Numbered from the stretch's first letter, positions 44,780 to 54,844 are shown. The stretch is 64,000 bases of DNA from Capilliphycus robustus (GCF_034932365.1 NZ_JAYGHR010000015.1:1-64000); one strand, 5' to 3'. A program made the numbers and translations. Notes: generated by a model from the sequence alone, not told the origin.

Positions 44780-45943
44780 ATGCGTATTTTGAGCATCCAT
44801 AACAACTATCAAGTTCGGGGCGGAGAAGATGAGTCAACCCAAGCCGAAGCCAATCTTCTTAGAGAAATGGGACATGAAGTTGATCGCTACGAAGAACATA
44901 ATGATCGCATTGCTAGCTTTAATTCGGCTCATTTAGCCCTGAAAACCATCTGGTCTCAAGAATCCTATCAAATTGTTCAACAAAAGCTCAAGAACTCACC
45001 GACAGATATCGTTCACGTTCAGAACTTTTTTCCGCTTATTTCACCTTCGGTTTATTATGCTGCCCGTTCGGCAGGGGTTCCAGTTGTCCAAACCTTACGA
45101 AATTATCGGTTAATTTGTCCTAATGGACTGTTTTTTCGTCAAGGTCGAGTTTGTGAAGATTGTCTCGGAAAACCTGTTCCTTATCCCGGATTTTTACACG
45201 CTTGCTATCGAGAAAGTCGCCTGGTAACTGCGGGAACTATTGCCATGTTAATGACTCATCAAGTGATGAATACTTGGTTAAGCCAGGTGAATCTTTTTGT
45301 CAGTTTAAGTCAGTTTGCTCGACAAAAATTTATTGAAGCGGGATGGCCTGGAGAGAAAATTATAGTCAAACCTAACTTTGTTTCTCCAGACCCCGGAATG
45401 GGATCAGGAAGCGGTGGATATGCCCTTTATGTCGGGCGGCTTTCCGTTGAAAAGGGTCTTGATATCTTACTGCAAGCTTGGGAACACCTCAACAGTCCTA
45501 TCCCGCTTAAAATAGTGGGAGACGGGCCTTTATCGAGTTTAGTGGTTGAAGCGACTCAACGACTTTCTAACGTGGAGTGGTTGGGACGCAAACCGATGGC
45601 TGAGGTTTATGACATGATGGGAGAAGCAATGTTTTTGATTTTTCCGTCTAAATGGTATGAAACCTTTGGTCGAGTTGCAGTAGAAGCTTTTGCGAAAGGG
45701 ACTCCGGTTATTGCTTCTAATTTGGGAGCGATCGCCGAATTAGTTGATAATGATCGTACTGGGTTGCATTTTCGTCCGAGTGATCCTTTAGACTTAGCTG
45801 CTATAGTGGAAAAAGCGATCGCTCACCCCAAAGAATTAATCCAAATGCGCCACTCTGCTAGGGCTGAGTATGAGGCGAAATATACTCCTGAGAAAAACTA
45901 CCATCAGCTTATGGAGATTTATGAAATTGCTCGTTCTCTCTAA
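44780..45943 (+). CDS. GT4 glycosyltransferase
   Basis: A 387-residue GT-B enzyme. N-terminus RILSIHNNYQVRGGEDESTQ; acceptor-side VVQTLRNYRLICPNGLFFRQ and a cysteine pair in GRVCEDCLGK; donor half ALYVGRLSVEKGLDILLQAW; E-x7-E in WYETFGRVAVEAFAKGTPVI. This set of motifs is common in O-antigen and exopolysaccharide GT4 enzymes. AAAGGAA lies before ATG 44780. It carries two HIP1 octamers. It is followed after 36 nt by the Wzy-like gene. Confidence 0.93.
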   Translation: MRILSIHNNYQVRGGEDESTQAEANLLREMGHEVDRYEEHNDRIASFNSAHLALKTIWSQESYQIVQQKLKNSPTDIVHVQNFFPLISPSVYYAARSAGVPVVQTLRNYRLICPNGLFFRQGRVCEDCLGKPVPYPGFLHACYRESRLVTAGTIAMLMTHQVMNTWLSQVNLFVSLSQFARQKFIEAGWPGEKIIVKPNFVSPDPGMGSGSGGYALYVGRLSVEKGLDILLQAWEHLNSPIPLKIVGDGPLSSLVVEATQRLSNVEWLGRKPMAEVYDMMGEAMFLIFPSKWYETFGRVAVEAFAKGTPVIASNLGAIAELVDNDRTGLHFRPSDPLDLAAIVEKAIAHPKELIQMRHSARAEYEAKYTPEKNYHQLMEIYEIARSL

Positions 45944-45979
45944 GGTTAAAAATTGTGGTTTGAAAGAGGTTAATCGCTT

Positions 45980-47422
45980 GTGAAATCCTATGAAGACTTA
46001 ACTCAAACTCCATACTATTATCGACCCCCAAAAAAGCGCAAGGGATTTATTAAGCTGTCTACTCTGGTGCTTTTTGGCTTTTGTTCGGCTTTCTATCCCC
46101 GAGTTTTAACCTTATTAAAATTTCCTTCTATTATTAACCTGGCGCATTTGGGTATTATTCCTTGGCTCTGTGCATTTGTACTGCTAAAAAGCAAGGTAAA
46201 AGATCGGAAACAAATTGCCATTGTTCAGGAATTAACGATAGCGGTTATGCTCTTTTTTGCAGTCAACCTTGCCAGTGCAATTTTAAACAATGCCGGGTTA
46301 ATTAATGCTTGTTTAAATTTCATGTTTTTTTGTGAGCATTTTCTTCTGCTCATTGCGATTGTTAGTCTGCCTCTGACTCCAGAGAAATTATTACAATTTC
46401 GCGCCTTTATCATTTTTTCTTCTTTTACCAATACGATCTTTGCTTATGTTCAACAGTATGTTTTACAGCTTCATCTCCGCCAAGGTCTTCAAGACAATAT
46501 TAAAGGTGTATTTATTGGGGGAGGAGCAGGTCATGTTGTCGGAGCTTCCGTTGCCCTAACTTTTGGTGTATACTATTTTTCTGCCGCTAAAAAACTCCCG
46601 ATTTGGTTTCGTGCTGTCGTGGCTCTAGCTACGTTTTGGCACATGAATATGGCGGATGCAAAACAAGCTCTTCTCGTGTTTGGAATAGCGGGTATATTTT
46701 TGTTATTGACTAAATTTCAAAACATTGTACAGGCACTTCAGTATATAATCGGAGGTGCTTTAATGGGTTATGCGTTCTTCTGGGCTGTGCAGAATGTTAA
46801 AGCTTTCGATGCCTTTCAAACCTGGATGAGACCGGAAATTTATGGCCCAGAAGGAGAAGCAACTCTCTTGAAAACAGCAACCTTTCGGGTTGTTCCGACT
46901 TTCTATGACTCCGTATTGCATCCTTGGTTGGGTTTGGGGCCTGGTCATACCGTCGGACGATTAGGTGGCTGGATGCTTTATGAGTATGACAGTCTCCTGA
47001 CTCCATTAGGTTCAACCAAACATCCTGCTAGTGTTGAAATTTGGAATGTTGTAGGAGCAAGCTGGTTAGGAGATCAATCAAGTATGTTTTCTCCCTTGTT
47101 TGGTTGGGCTGGAATTTGGGGAGATGTAGGATGGCTCGGTTTAATTTCATTTCTATATGTTTGGTGGGTGGTTTGGCGACGACTGTGTTTCGATGATGTT
47201 TCCAAATTTCTCGCTCTTACTCCAATGGCTTTTGGTTTAATCTTTACCCAAATGGAAGAACCGGGTTATATGCTTTATGTTGCGAGTATTATTGGTTTGA
47301 GATGGCAAGAGCATCACTGTCAAAAGCAAAACAAAGTGAGTGAAATTGCTACCCCACAAACAGCATACCAGCGTCCAAAATCGATTAAAGATCTATTTCA
47401 AGTGTTATTGCTCTTAAAATAA
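45980..47422 (+). CDS. O-antigen ligase/Wzy-like polysaccharide polymerase
   Basis: A 480-residue polytopic membrane protein, GTG start with an AGAGG box 12 nt upstream. Ten or more hydrophobic segments are visible. The large loop (about residues 275-370: AFQTWMRPEIYGPEGEATLL, HPWLGLGPGHTVG, GASWLGDQSSMFS) lies where the periplasmic catalytic loop of Wzy/WaaL proteins is found. It would link lipid-carried repeat units, or ligate glycan, on the outer face of the inner membrane. Sequence conservation is low in this family, so polymerase versus ligase cannot be separated. It is the only Wzy candidate in the locus. Confidence 0.8.
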   Translation: MKSYEDLTQTPYYYRPPKKRKGFIKLSTLVLFGFCSAFYPRVLTLLKFPSIINLAHLGIIPWLCAFVLLKSKVKDRKQIAIVQELTIAVMLFFAVNLASAILNNAGLINACLNFMFFCEHFLLLIAIVSLPLTPEKLLQFRAFIIFSSFTNTIFAYVQQYVLQLHLRQGLQDNIKGVFIGGGAGHVVGASVALTFGVYYFSAAKKLPIWFRAVVALATFWHMNMADAKQALLVFGIAGIFLLLTKFQNIVQALQYIIGGALMGYAFFWAVQNVKAFDAFQTWMRPEIYGPEGEATLLKTATFRVVPTFYDSVLHPWLGLGPGHTVGRLGGWMLYEYDSLLTPLGSTKHPASVEIWNVVGASWLGDQSSMFSPLFGWAGIWGDVGWLGLISFLYVWWVVWRRLCFDDVSKFLALTPMAFGLIFTQMEEPGYMLYVASIIGLRWQEHHCQKQNKVSEIATPQTAYQRPKSIKDLFQVLLLLK

Positions 47423-47490
47423 ATCTGGGTGTTCATTTGAATGATCATTAAATTTTGACTATCTATTAGACTCAAGTTACAGGGTGAACC

Positions 47491-49446
47491 ATGATTTACA
47501 AAACAATAGCTTTAGTTGTACTAACCTTTTTAGCTTCAAGCTGCGCTTCCGAAGAAATTTTTAGGCAAAATATCTTGCCAAACTCCGAATCAAATTTATC
47601 TCAAAACAATGCTAGCCTTCACAGTGCAATGGCAAATTATCCGCCGCAAAGAGAAGTGTTTCCCCCTCTATCTGAAGCAGAGGGAGGTGTGATTAATGTC
47701 AAAGACTACGGTGCCAAAGGTGACGGCATAACCGATGATACAGAAGCCTTTAAACAAGCAATTAGCCGAGATGAAATTGCCAACGGCAGCAAAATTATAT
47801 ATGTTCCCAATGGAACTTATATTGTTAGTGATACGATTGAATGGCCAAAAGGAGCGCATGGCGGACTTTACTATAAACGAACAACGCTTTTAGGTGAAAC
47901 TCGAGAAGGAAGTATTATTCGCCTTAAAGATAATGCTGATAACTTTTCTAGTGGCGAGAGTAAACCTATTTTAGACACAAAAGATAATCGAGCTAACGCA
48001 TTTCGCAACCGCATTGAGAATTTAACCGTTCATGTGGGTTCAGGAAATAAAAATGCAATTGGCATCAAAATGAACTCTAATAATGGCGGAGGTGTGTTTA
48101 ATGTTGCAATTATTTCTGGTGATGGTCAAGGCGCTCAAGGTCTGAACTTAACTTCTGCTGAAGTCGGGCCTCTTTTGATTAAAAATGTATCCGTAGAAGG
48201 CTTTGATCAGGGTATTCTTGTGGGGGGAGGAACGACTAACTCAATCACAATGGAAAATATTACCTTGACCCAACAAAATAAAGTGGGAATTGAGCAGGTC
48301 ATGCAAGTTCTTACCATTCGTAACTTAAAAAGTATTAACCAAGTTCCTGCTCTTTTTATTAAAAATCATGGAGCAACATTAGCTGTATTTGGTGCTGAAC
48401 TTCAAGGCCTTGGGAATCGTAATCAAACAGCAATTATTACTGAATATCGCCAAAATGGTCAAGCGACTCCAGGCGAAAGACGAAGCATTAATGTATTTCT
48501 CTCTGATATTAAGCAAAATGGATATCAAAAGACCGGGGAAATTTACAACTGCGAAACCGGAGAACAGGAAACCCTACAAGGAAATATCAAAGAATGGAGT
48601 TGCGGGAGTCCATTAAGGGGATTTTCAACTCAAACTCAGATGCTGAACTTACCTGTCGAAGAAACGCCCTATATTCAACATGAGCTGAATAATATTGCAG
48701 TTGTCGAAGGAAATACAGGAGCGGATATTCAAGCCGCTATTGATACTTCAGGCGTGAAAACGGTGTTTCTCCCCAATCGTTTTTATGAAGTGAGCGAACC
48801 CATACTGATTCGGGGTAGCGTGAAAAAAATTATCGGAATGGGAGCGCGTTTTTCGAGAGACTCTATTGATCCAATTTTTCTATTTGAGAACGGTGATGAA
48901 CCCATTGTTGTAATTGAGCGCATGGAAGATCTAAGTATTGAGCATAATGCTGAACGCACTCTCGTTATTAAGCACGCTGCACTCAAATCCTACAGTAATA
49001 CAAACAGAGGAAAAGGAGATGTATTTTTTGAAGATATTGTTTCTGGACTAACTAAAATACAAGACCAAAAGGCTTGGGCTAGAAGTTTGAATGTAGAAGT
49101 AGTACCTCCTGAGTCAGAGCCTAAAATTCTCAATGATGGGGGTGAGCTTTGGATTTTGGGACTCAAAACCGAAAAACCCGGTACAATTTTGGAAACGAGA
49201 AATAATGGTTCAACGGTTGTGCAGGGAGGATTTACTTATATTAACTCTGATATTCCAGATACTAACCCTCCCCAAGCTCAATTTATTAACGATAACTCTA
49301 GCATGGCAATTGTGACCCGTCCTTATCTACCAACCGCCACAGGATATGGAGTCCTGGTTCGAGAAATACAGGGGGATACAACCCAAGATGTGATCAATTC
49401 CAATCGTCGAACAACTGAGAGAATTTTTCCCTACTTAGGTTACTAA
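47491..49446 (+). CDS. Pectate_lyase_3-type beta-helix lipoprotein, paralog 2
   Basis: 651 residues. The N-terminus (IYKTIALVVLTFLASSCASE) looks like a lipoprotein signal with cysteine at about residue 18, though the -3 residue (A) is not the preferred one. First beta-helix half NVKDYGAKGDGITDDTEAFK (about 70), second half GNTGADIQAAIDTSGVKTVF (about 410). It shares LWILGLKTEKPGTILETRNN with the giant protein and paralog 1. It ends 17 nt before the convergent Wzc-like gene. Probably anchored at the outer membrane or periplasm and acting on the sheath polymer; the enzymatic mechanism is unproven. Confidence 0.83.
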   Translation: MIYKTIALVVLTFLASSCASEEIFRQNILPNSESNLSQNNASLHSAMANYPPQREVFPPLSEAEGGVINVKDYGAKGDGITDDTEAFKQAISRDEIANGSKIIYVPNGTYIVSDTIEWPKGAHGGLYYKRTTLLGETREGSIIRLKDNADNFSSGESKPILDTKDNRANAFRNRIENLTVHVGSGNKNAIGIKMNSNNGGGVFNVAIISGDGQGAQGLNLTSAEVGPLLIKNVSVEGFDQGILVGGGTTNSITMENITLTQQNKVGIEQVMQVLTIRNLKSINQVPALFIKNHGATLAVFGAELQGLGNRNQTAIITEYRQNGQATPGERRSINVFLSDIKQNGYQKTGEIYNCETGEQETLQGNIKEWSCGSPLRGFSTQTQMLNLPVEETPYIQHELNNIAVVEGNTGADIQAAIDTSGVKTVFLPNRFYEVSEPILIRGSVKKIIGMGARFSRDSIDPIFLFENGDEPIVVIERMEDLSIEHNAERTLVIKHAALKSYSNTNRGKGDVFFEDIVSGLTKIQDQKAWARSLNVEVVPPESEPKILNDGGELWILGLKTEKPGTILETRNNGSTVVQGGFTYINSDIPDTNPPQAQFINDNSSMAIVTRPYLPTATGYGVLVREIQGDTTQDVINSNRRTTERIFPYLGY

Positions 49447-49463
49447 TAAATATATACCTTCAA

Positions 49464-51725
49464 TTATTTGGATTTTTTGCGGAAAAAGGTAAGTGGTGAA
49501 GACGCTTCCTTCTGAAGTTCACCCTTATTGTTTAAATTCTTGGCAACGGGTTTTTGACTGTAGGAAGATGAACTAGAGTAACTATAATTATAGGAAGTCA
49601 ACGGAACATTTTTCGCCCGGTTCGCCACAACTCCGAGAAGAGGGGTGCTAAAGTTTGAATGCTCTTTCAATTGGTCTAAAGCATTTTCAAGGACTGAACG
49701 CTTAACCTGGCCTAAACTTGCAACCAAGACCATCCCATTTGTTTCTGCTGCTAGTAAATAAGCATCCGCTAGTCCGGTTAAGGGAGGAGCATCATAAACA
49801 ACTAAATCAAAAGCACTTCTCAATTGGGCAATTAAATCTTGCATTTTTTGAGAGGCTAATACTCGAATGGGATCAGGCGGAATCGAACCTGCTGTTAATA
49901 CAAATAAGTTATTTTCTTGTGGAGATTGCTGAATAACATGATTAAAGTCAATATCAGTTGAAATCACATCGGTTAACCCTTGCATATTCGCTAAACCCAA
50001 GCGATTATGAATACTGGGATGACGCAAATCAGTATCAACCAATAATACTCGTCTTCCTTGTTCGGCTGCCGCTTGAGCTAAGTAAATAGCAACTGTTGAT
50101 TTTCCTTCTCCCGGCATCGCTGAACTAATTACAACTGAACGAATGGGAGTATCAGGACTCAGAAGACGAATATTAGTAAACAAAGATCGGAAAGCCTCAT
50201 AAAAAACCGAAATCAGTTGTTGGGGTTTACTCTCCATACCCAAACTCAGCACGTCAGGAGTATTTCGCAAAAATACACGACCAATATCTACTGTAGTATC
50301 CTGGTTTTTAAGATTTTTATCAAAGGGGATAATTCCCAGCAAAGGAAGTCTAGCAACATCTTTAATCTCTTTAGGTGTATAGAGAATATTGCTCAATTTA
50401 TCAATTGCTAAAGCCGCTCCCAAACCCAATAGCGTCCCTAGAACCCCTCCCAGTAATAAGTTTCTCTTGACACTTGCAGAAGAAGGTTTAGGTGAACCTG
50501 CCGGAGTAAGTAACTGCCAAGGTTGTTCTCGTTGAGCCGCATCAATTTTAAATGCTTCTCGTTTAGCAAGGAATTGATTGAGGTTCTCCGTTGCTATCGT
50601 TAATTCTCGCTGAATATCAGCATACTCTCGATTAGTAACCGATAGTTGCTTAACTTGTTGATTGAGGCGATTTAGGGTATCCGTCAGTATCTCATAACGG
50701 GCTTCTAATTCTCGGATTTGATTCGCTAAATCTCTAGCGACTTGTTCTCCTTCCTGACGCAATAACGGCACTAATTGTTCTCGCTGTTCTTGTAAAAGTT
50801 TAATTTCTGGACTTTCTTCTAAATACAGAACAGATCCCTTGGCAATCTCATTATCAATCGCTCCCAGTTGGCTAAGAATTGCTTGGTAGCGAGCGCTTTG
50901 AGCGAGTACCGAAGCCGAAGCCGTTTCAGTCGTGGATGGATTGGCTAGTTGTTGTTGTAGATTCGTATAAAGTGCTTGAGCTTGACGCAATTGTAGCTGA
51001 GTATCAAGGCGTTGCTGTTCGATTGAACTAATTTGAGTCGCTAGTTGTTGACCTGTCGTTCCGGGATCAACTAAGTTATACTTTTGTCGTAGTCCTTGCA
51101 AGCGTTCTTGCTGAGTTTCCACCCGATCTTGCAAATAGGGGAGTTGATCTTCGACAAACTTGATTCCCTTCAAAATATCAGTTTGGCGAACTTGCAAACT
51201 ATACTCCAGATAAGCCTCAGCAACTAAATCTAAAACCGCTTTGACTAATTGAGGATCTGTACTCTGATATCCCACCACCAAAATATCGAGATCCGATGGT
51301 CTAATGTTAAGACCCCGAGCAATAGCCTCATAGCTAATACCTGGATATTGACTTTGAAGCTTTTCTGCAACAGGCTCAAGCACTTGGGGACTTGTGAGCA
51401 GTTTAAGTTTAACGGCATCCGCATTAACGGCTACAATTTCCTCTCGACTACTTAAAGTTTGTGGGTTAGTGGTAGAAATAACTTGAGTTTCAATCGTCAG
51501 TGGCTCCGTTAAAATCTCAAATTGAGCTTGATAAACTGGAGTATCAGTCGCCGCTTTATAAGCCGCAGCAGAAGCCACGACTGTTGCTAACCCAATAACA
51601 ATCAAAAAGCGACGACGGATGGCCCCTAAAAGTTGGCTAAGATCCAATCCTCCCTCATCATCGTCCTCGAAAGGGGGAGTGTAGGCAGTCGGTAGCGATT
51701 GAGAATCTCGTCCAACCCGAATCAT
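49464..51725 (-). CDS. Wzc-like polysaccharide co-polymerase/tyrosine autokinase
   Basis: 753 residues. Wzz domain with a first membrane helix (about 36-58), a long coiled-coil periplasmic part (about 180-400, rich in Q/L/E), a GNVR-like segment and second helix (LLLGGVLGTLLGLGAALAID). A BY-kinase domain follows, with Walker A SSAMPGEGKSTVAIYLAQ, Walker A' VLLVDTDLRHPS and Walker B VVYDAPPLTGLAD. The tyrosine-rich C-terminal cluster (TSYNYSYSSSSSY) is the autophosphorylation site. It controls chain length and export with the Wza-like partner encoded just upstream (94 nt). Family assignment is firm; the usual cyanobacterial fused form is seen. Confidence 0.93.
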   Translation of the reverse strand: MIRVGRDSQSLPTAYTPPFEDDDEGGLDLSQLLGAIRRRFLIVIGLATVVASAAAYKAATDTPVYQAQFEILTEPLTIETQVISTTNPQTLSSREEIVAVNADAVKLKLLTSPQVLEPVAEKLQSQYPGISYEAIARGLNIRPSDLDILVVGYQSTDPQLVKAVLDLVAEAYLEYSLQVRQTDILKGIKFVEDQLPYLQDRVETQQERLQGLRQKYNLVDPGTTGQQLATQISSIEQQRLDTQLQLRQAQALYTNLQQQLANPSTTETASASVLAQSARYQAILSQLGAIDNEIAKGSVLYLEESPEIKLLQEQREQLVPLLRQEGEQVARDLANQIRELEARYEILTDTLNRLNQQVKQLSVTNREYADIQRELTIATENLNQFLAKREAFKIDAAQREQPWQLLTPAGSPKPSSASVKRNLLLGGVLGTLLGLGAALAIDKLSNILYTPKEIKDVARLPLLGIIPFDKNLKNQDTTVDIGRVFLRNTPDVLSLGMESKPQQLISVFYEAFRSLFTNIRLLSPDTPIRSVVISSAMPGEGKSTVAIYLAQAAAEQGRRVLLVDTDLRHPSIHNRLGLANMQGLTDVISTDIDFNHVIQQSPQENNLFVLTAGSIPPDPIRVLASQKMQDLIAQLRSAFDLVVYDAPPLTGLADAYLLAAETNGMVLVASLGQVKRSVLENALDQLKEHSNFSTPLLGVVANRAKNVPLTSYNYSYSSSSSYSQKPVAKNLNNKGELQKEASSPLTFFRKKSK

Positions 51726-51818
51726 AAGTTCCTACAAAATAACTAACCTATTTGGCATACAACGGCATTTTTTCCCTGGAGTCTAGCCCCAGTATAGTGA
51801 ATTGGCTGACTGATTACA

Positions 51819-53639
51819 CTAAAAGTTTCTAAACACATCAATGAATGCGGAGGGAATCACAAACAATGATCGAATCCGATTTAAAGGACTCACCACTTTG
51901 TCTACCGTATCGGAAATATTCGCTAAAGTAGAGGGAGTCACAATCACCACATCATTATTGCGGAGTATCGGATTGGTTTGATCATTGGCATTTTGAGTAA
52001 AGTCAAGTTCAACTCGCCGTTGCTCGACTGTACCATTGGGATTATAACGAATCAATTCAATTGATCCCTCATTAGCACGGGAGTTGAACCCCCCCGTCCT
52101 GAACAGAGCTTCATTGAGCGGTGTATTGGGTGGAATTTCCACCAAACCGGGTCTTTGCACCTCTCCGACTATGTTAACCCGAATCGTATTAGGCGCAAAA
52201 CTCGCTTGTGCAATTTGACCGATTTCTTCGGGATTCACTTCGGTTGCAGTCGGGACAAAAACCGTATCTCCCTCCTGTAAAATCGTATCTTGGGTTGCAT
52301 CTCCCTGCTTTAATAATTCCCAGAGGTTAATGGTAATTACAGTAGGCAAACCCGAATTATTCACACGCCGAATCTCAATCAGACGAATATCGGCTAGCGG
52401 TTTGATGCCTCCGGCGACTTGAATCGCCCTGGTTACTGTAGGTGGTGTACTTCCACCGCCACCACTACCGGGAACACCTGCTTCACCTGTTTTGGCGGTT
52501 CCTGTTACAGTATACGGGCCAGGTCGAAACACTTCCCCAATCACTGCAATATTCAAAGGTTCTGTTTGAGATGCCGCAAAACTAGCTGTTCTCAATTGAG
52601 AAACCTGAGCTAAATTAATATTGTCAATTGAGGGAACAAAAATACTATCCCCTTCTTGTAGAAGAATATCTTGCTGAAGATCTGCCCCTTCTAACAACGG
52701 CATCAAATCAACCTCTATCGTTTGCTCAAATCCAGTTCGGGTTGTTCGACGAATCTGAACTCGACGAATATCGGCCATTAACTTTACGCCCCCCGCTTGG
52801 CGAATCGCTTGGGTAATCGTCGGAATCCCACTCGATGCACCTGTTCCGGCAACCACATAAGGGCCCGGTCGTTGTACTTCTCCAGAAATCGCAATACTCA
52901 TCGGTTGAGTTTGATCGGCTGCAAAGCTAGCATTCGCTAGTTGCGAACCAACACCCGGATCAATTTGATTAGCCGTGGGAATAAAGATCGTATCTCCATC
53001 TCGCAGTGAGGTATCGTAGCGAAGATCCCCGGTTTGAAGTAATTGCCACAAGTTAACATTGATGATCTCTTCTGAACCATCTCCTCTCGGACGCCGCAGT
53101 TGAACTTGTTGCAGATTCGCCGCTTGAGTAATCCCACCTGCAATTTTGATCGCTCGACTGACTGTTGGCAATTTTGACCCGTCCAAAGGTAGAGTGTAAG
53201 AACCCGGACGATGAACTTCTCCGGCAATTCCAATGATTAAAGGTCGAGAAGCAATCAGGCTAACGGTGATGCGCGGTTGTCTGAGAATCCGCCGACTTTC
53301 ATATTGCTCGGCAATCTTGGCTGCTGCTTGTTCTAATGTGAGTCCATCCACCGATACACCCCCAATTTGGGGTAAGTTGATAGTCCCATTCACCAACACC
53401 TCAAACTCACCACTATACTGAGGAACTTGAAAAATATTAATACTAATGCGATCGCCTGATCCGAGTCTATAAGCATCTTCTACTTGAGGAGGAGTCGATG
53501 CCAGACTCAATGAACCCGTCTGAGGTAAAAATGACAGTTGCGGCAAGCCCATAGAGGGAAAAGCAACCATGAGAAATGTTAGGATACTTAGGCTTTGAAA
53601 TCGCTGAATTCGTTCAGCTCGTTGAGCTAGCTTGTTCAT
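51819..53639 (-). CDS. Wza-like polysaccharide export protein with SLBB repeats
   Basis: 606 residues. Hydrophobic signal (SLSILTFLMVAFPSMGLPQ), then a polysaccharide-export domain (about 55-135; YRLGSGDRISINIFQVPQYS) and four SLBB-type beta-grasp repeats, each opened by a G-E-V-x-R-P-G motif (GEVHRPGSY, GEVQRPGPY, GEVFRPGPY, GEVQRPGLV). The outer-membrane channel family (OPX) uses these rings to pass polymer to the surface. Four SLBB units is more than in E. coli Wza. First gene of the minus-strand wza-wzc pair. The C-terminal helix (IRSLFVIPSAFIDVF) may be the outer-membrane alpha-helix. Confidence 0.92.
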   Translation of the reverse strand: MNKLAQRAERIQRFQSLSILTFLMVAFPSMGLPQLSFLPQTGSLSLASTPPQVEDAYRLGSGDRISINIFQVPQYSGEFEVLVNGTINLPQIGGVSVDGLTLEQAAAKIAEQYESRRILRQPRITVSLIASRPLIIGIAGEVHRPGSYTLPLDGSKLPTVSRAIKIAGGITQAANLQQVQLRRPRGDGSEEIINVNLWQLLQTGDLRYDTSLRDGDTIFIPTANQIDPGVGSQLANASFAADQTQPMSIAISGEVQRPGPYVVAGTGASSGIPTITQAIRQAGGVKLMADIRRVQIRRTTRTGFEQTIEVDLMPLLEGADLQQDILLQEGDSIFVPSIDNINLAQVSQLRTASFAASQTEPLNIAVIGEVFRPGPYTVTGTAKTGEAGVPGSGGGGSTPPTVTRAIQVAGGIKPLADIRLIEIRRVNNSGLPTVITINLWELLKQGDATQDTILQEGDTVFVPTATEVNPEEIGQIAQASFAPNTIRVNIVGEVQRPGLVEIPPNTPLNEALFRTGGFNSRANEGSIELIRYNPNGTVEQRRVELDFTQNANDQTNPILRNNDVVIVTPSTLANISDTVDKVVSPLNRIRSLFVIPSAFIDVFRNF

Positions 53640-53975
53640 TCTAATTGTAGGGCGTATTTTTCACGCTAAAAACCAGCCGTATTTTCAATTTGAGATTCTC
53701 TACTCCCTGAACTGAATAATATGCAATGATCAACTTCTAAACTAAACGAGAATCCTACTGAGACTGTTCGGCGGCCTCAAGTGGGCTGCATCCATGCTAG
53801 CATACCCTTTCTGCTTCCACAGGTGATCGAACCCGAAGATTTGAACGAGCTACAATTGAGCCATTTTTACCCGCCTGAGACCCACTCCTCTGTTTCTAGA
53901 GTTTCTGATTTTTAAAGTTGAATAATCGGATAGACTCAATGATATGATTATAGCGATGTCCTAGAGATTGATCGG
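53640..53975. promoter_or_regulatory. 336-bp divergent intergenic region
   Basis: Between wza-like (minus) and the NIL ferredoxin (plus). It must carry both promoters. No gene, tRNA or repeat recognised; a TATGAT/TTATAG-rich stretch near 53940-53955 could supply the plus-strand -10. Confidence 0.35.
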
Positions 53976-54380
53976 ATGAAAAAACGGGTCACGCTAACCT
54001 TTCCCCGAACTTCCGTTCAAATGCCAATCACCTATCGGTTGGCTAAGGATTTTAATGTCGCGTCCAATATTATCCGCGCTCAGGTTGCACCGAATCAGGT
54101 GGGAACCCTTGTCGTTGAGTTATCGGGTGATATTGACCAACTAGAAGCCGCTATTGATTGGATGCAATCCCAAAATATTAAGGTTTCTTTGGAACGACGA
54201 GAAATTCTCATTGACGAAGAAATTTGTGTCGATTGTGGTTTGTGTACGGGAGTTTGTCCAACTGAAGCTTTAACCCTTGATTCTGACACCTTTTATTTAA
54301 CTTTTACTCGCTCACGCTGTATTGTCTGTGAACAGTGTATTTCTGCTTGTCCGGTACAGGCGATTTCAACGAATCTTTAA
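53976..54380 (+). CDS. NIL-domain plus 2x[4Fe-4S] ferredoxin
   Basis: 134 residues. An N-terminal NIL domain (about 1-75) of the kind found after ABC methionine transporter ATPases, where it binds methionine-like ligands, is fused to a bacterial ferredoxin with two full cluster motifs: C84-x2-C87-x2-C90-x3-C94-P and C115-x2-C118-x2-C121-x3-C125-P. The family is widespread in cyanobacteria and has been linked to sulfur amino-acid or sulfite metabolism, but its exact job is unsettled. Single-gene start at ATG 53976, followed 24 nt later by a small membrane protein. Confidence 0.92.
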   Translation: MKKRVTLTFPRTSVQMPITYRLAKDFNVASNIIRAQVAPNQVGTLVVELSGDIDQLEAAIDWMQSQNIKVSLERREILIDEEICVDCGLCTGVCPTEALTLDSDTFYLTFTRSRCIVCEQCISACPVQAISTNL

Positions 54381-54403
54381 CACTCAAATGTCTTCTCAAT
54401 GGG

Positions 54404-54844
54404 ATGATTGGAAATCTGAACGTGAAAAAGGTGACTTGGCTCTCTCTATTCCTCCTAATATTAACCTATTTCACGTTTGGATGGACGCTTTTTGAAGCGC
54501 ATCTTAATCTCTATGCTTGGGGTGTGATTGTGGCGACTATTGTTGGACTTTGTTTATTATTTACCACTCCGATTAATCAGTTGCAAAAGCCCATTATTAA
54601 ATGGTTTGCAACCGATGTTGGAACTTTTGTTTGTGTTCTTTTAGGTTCGTTTATTATTGTTGTAATCGCCACTTATTTAAACACGTTTGCTAAAATTTTA
54701 TTGATTCTTTCTGCCACGACTTTAGCAAGGATTGAACTGCAAACCCTGGGAATTAGAAATTGGTCGGCTTTTTTTATATTACTGACAACTTCTCTATTGG
54801 GTTTAGGTTTAGGTCTAGGATTCCATTATTTCATCAAACAGTAA
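54404..54844 (+). CDS. Small four-helix membrane protein, function unknown
   Basis: 147 residues from ATG 54404; GTG 54422 is an alternative with GGAAAT upstream, giving MKKVTWLSLF. Four hydrophobic segments: VTWLSLFLLILTYFTFGWTL, LYAWGVIVATIVGLCLLF, GTFVCVLLGSFIIVVIATYL and AFFILLTTSLLGLGLG. I do not recognise a named family. Placed tightly between the NIL ferredoxin and the aspartoacylase-like hydrolase (next start follows the stop at once), so co-translation is likely. No active-site motif visible. Confidence 0.65.
   Translation: MIGNLNVKKVTWLSLFLLILTYFTFGWTLFEAHLNLYAWGVIVATIVGLCLLFTTPINQLQKPIIKWFATDVGTFVCVLLGSFIIVVIATYLNTFAKILLILSATTLARIELQTLGIRNWSAFFILLTTSLLGLGLGLGFHYFIKQ

Noticed and set aside
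53820..53860. Sequence resembling a tRNA TPsiC arm (gatcgaacccg)
   Set aside because: No matching anticodon or acceptor arms; no tRNA gene found by eye anywhere in the window.
54389..54499. Alternative start ATG 54389 with a plausible soluble N-terminus (MSSQWDDWKSER)
   Set aside because: That frame stops after about 35 codons and overlaps the membrane protein frame, which has four clear helices.
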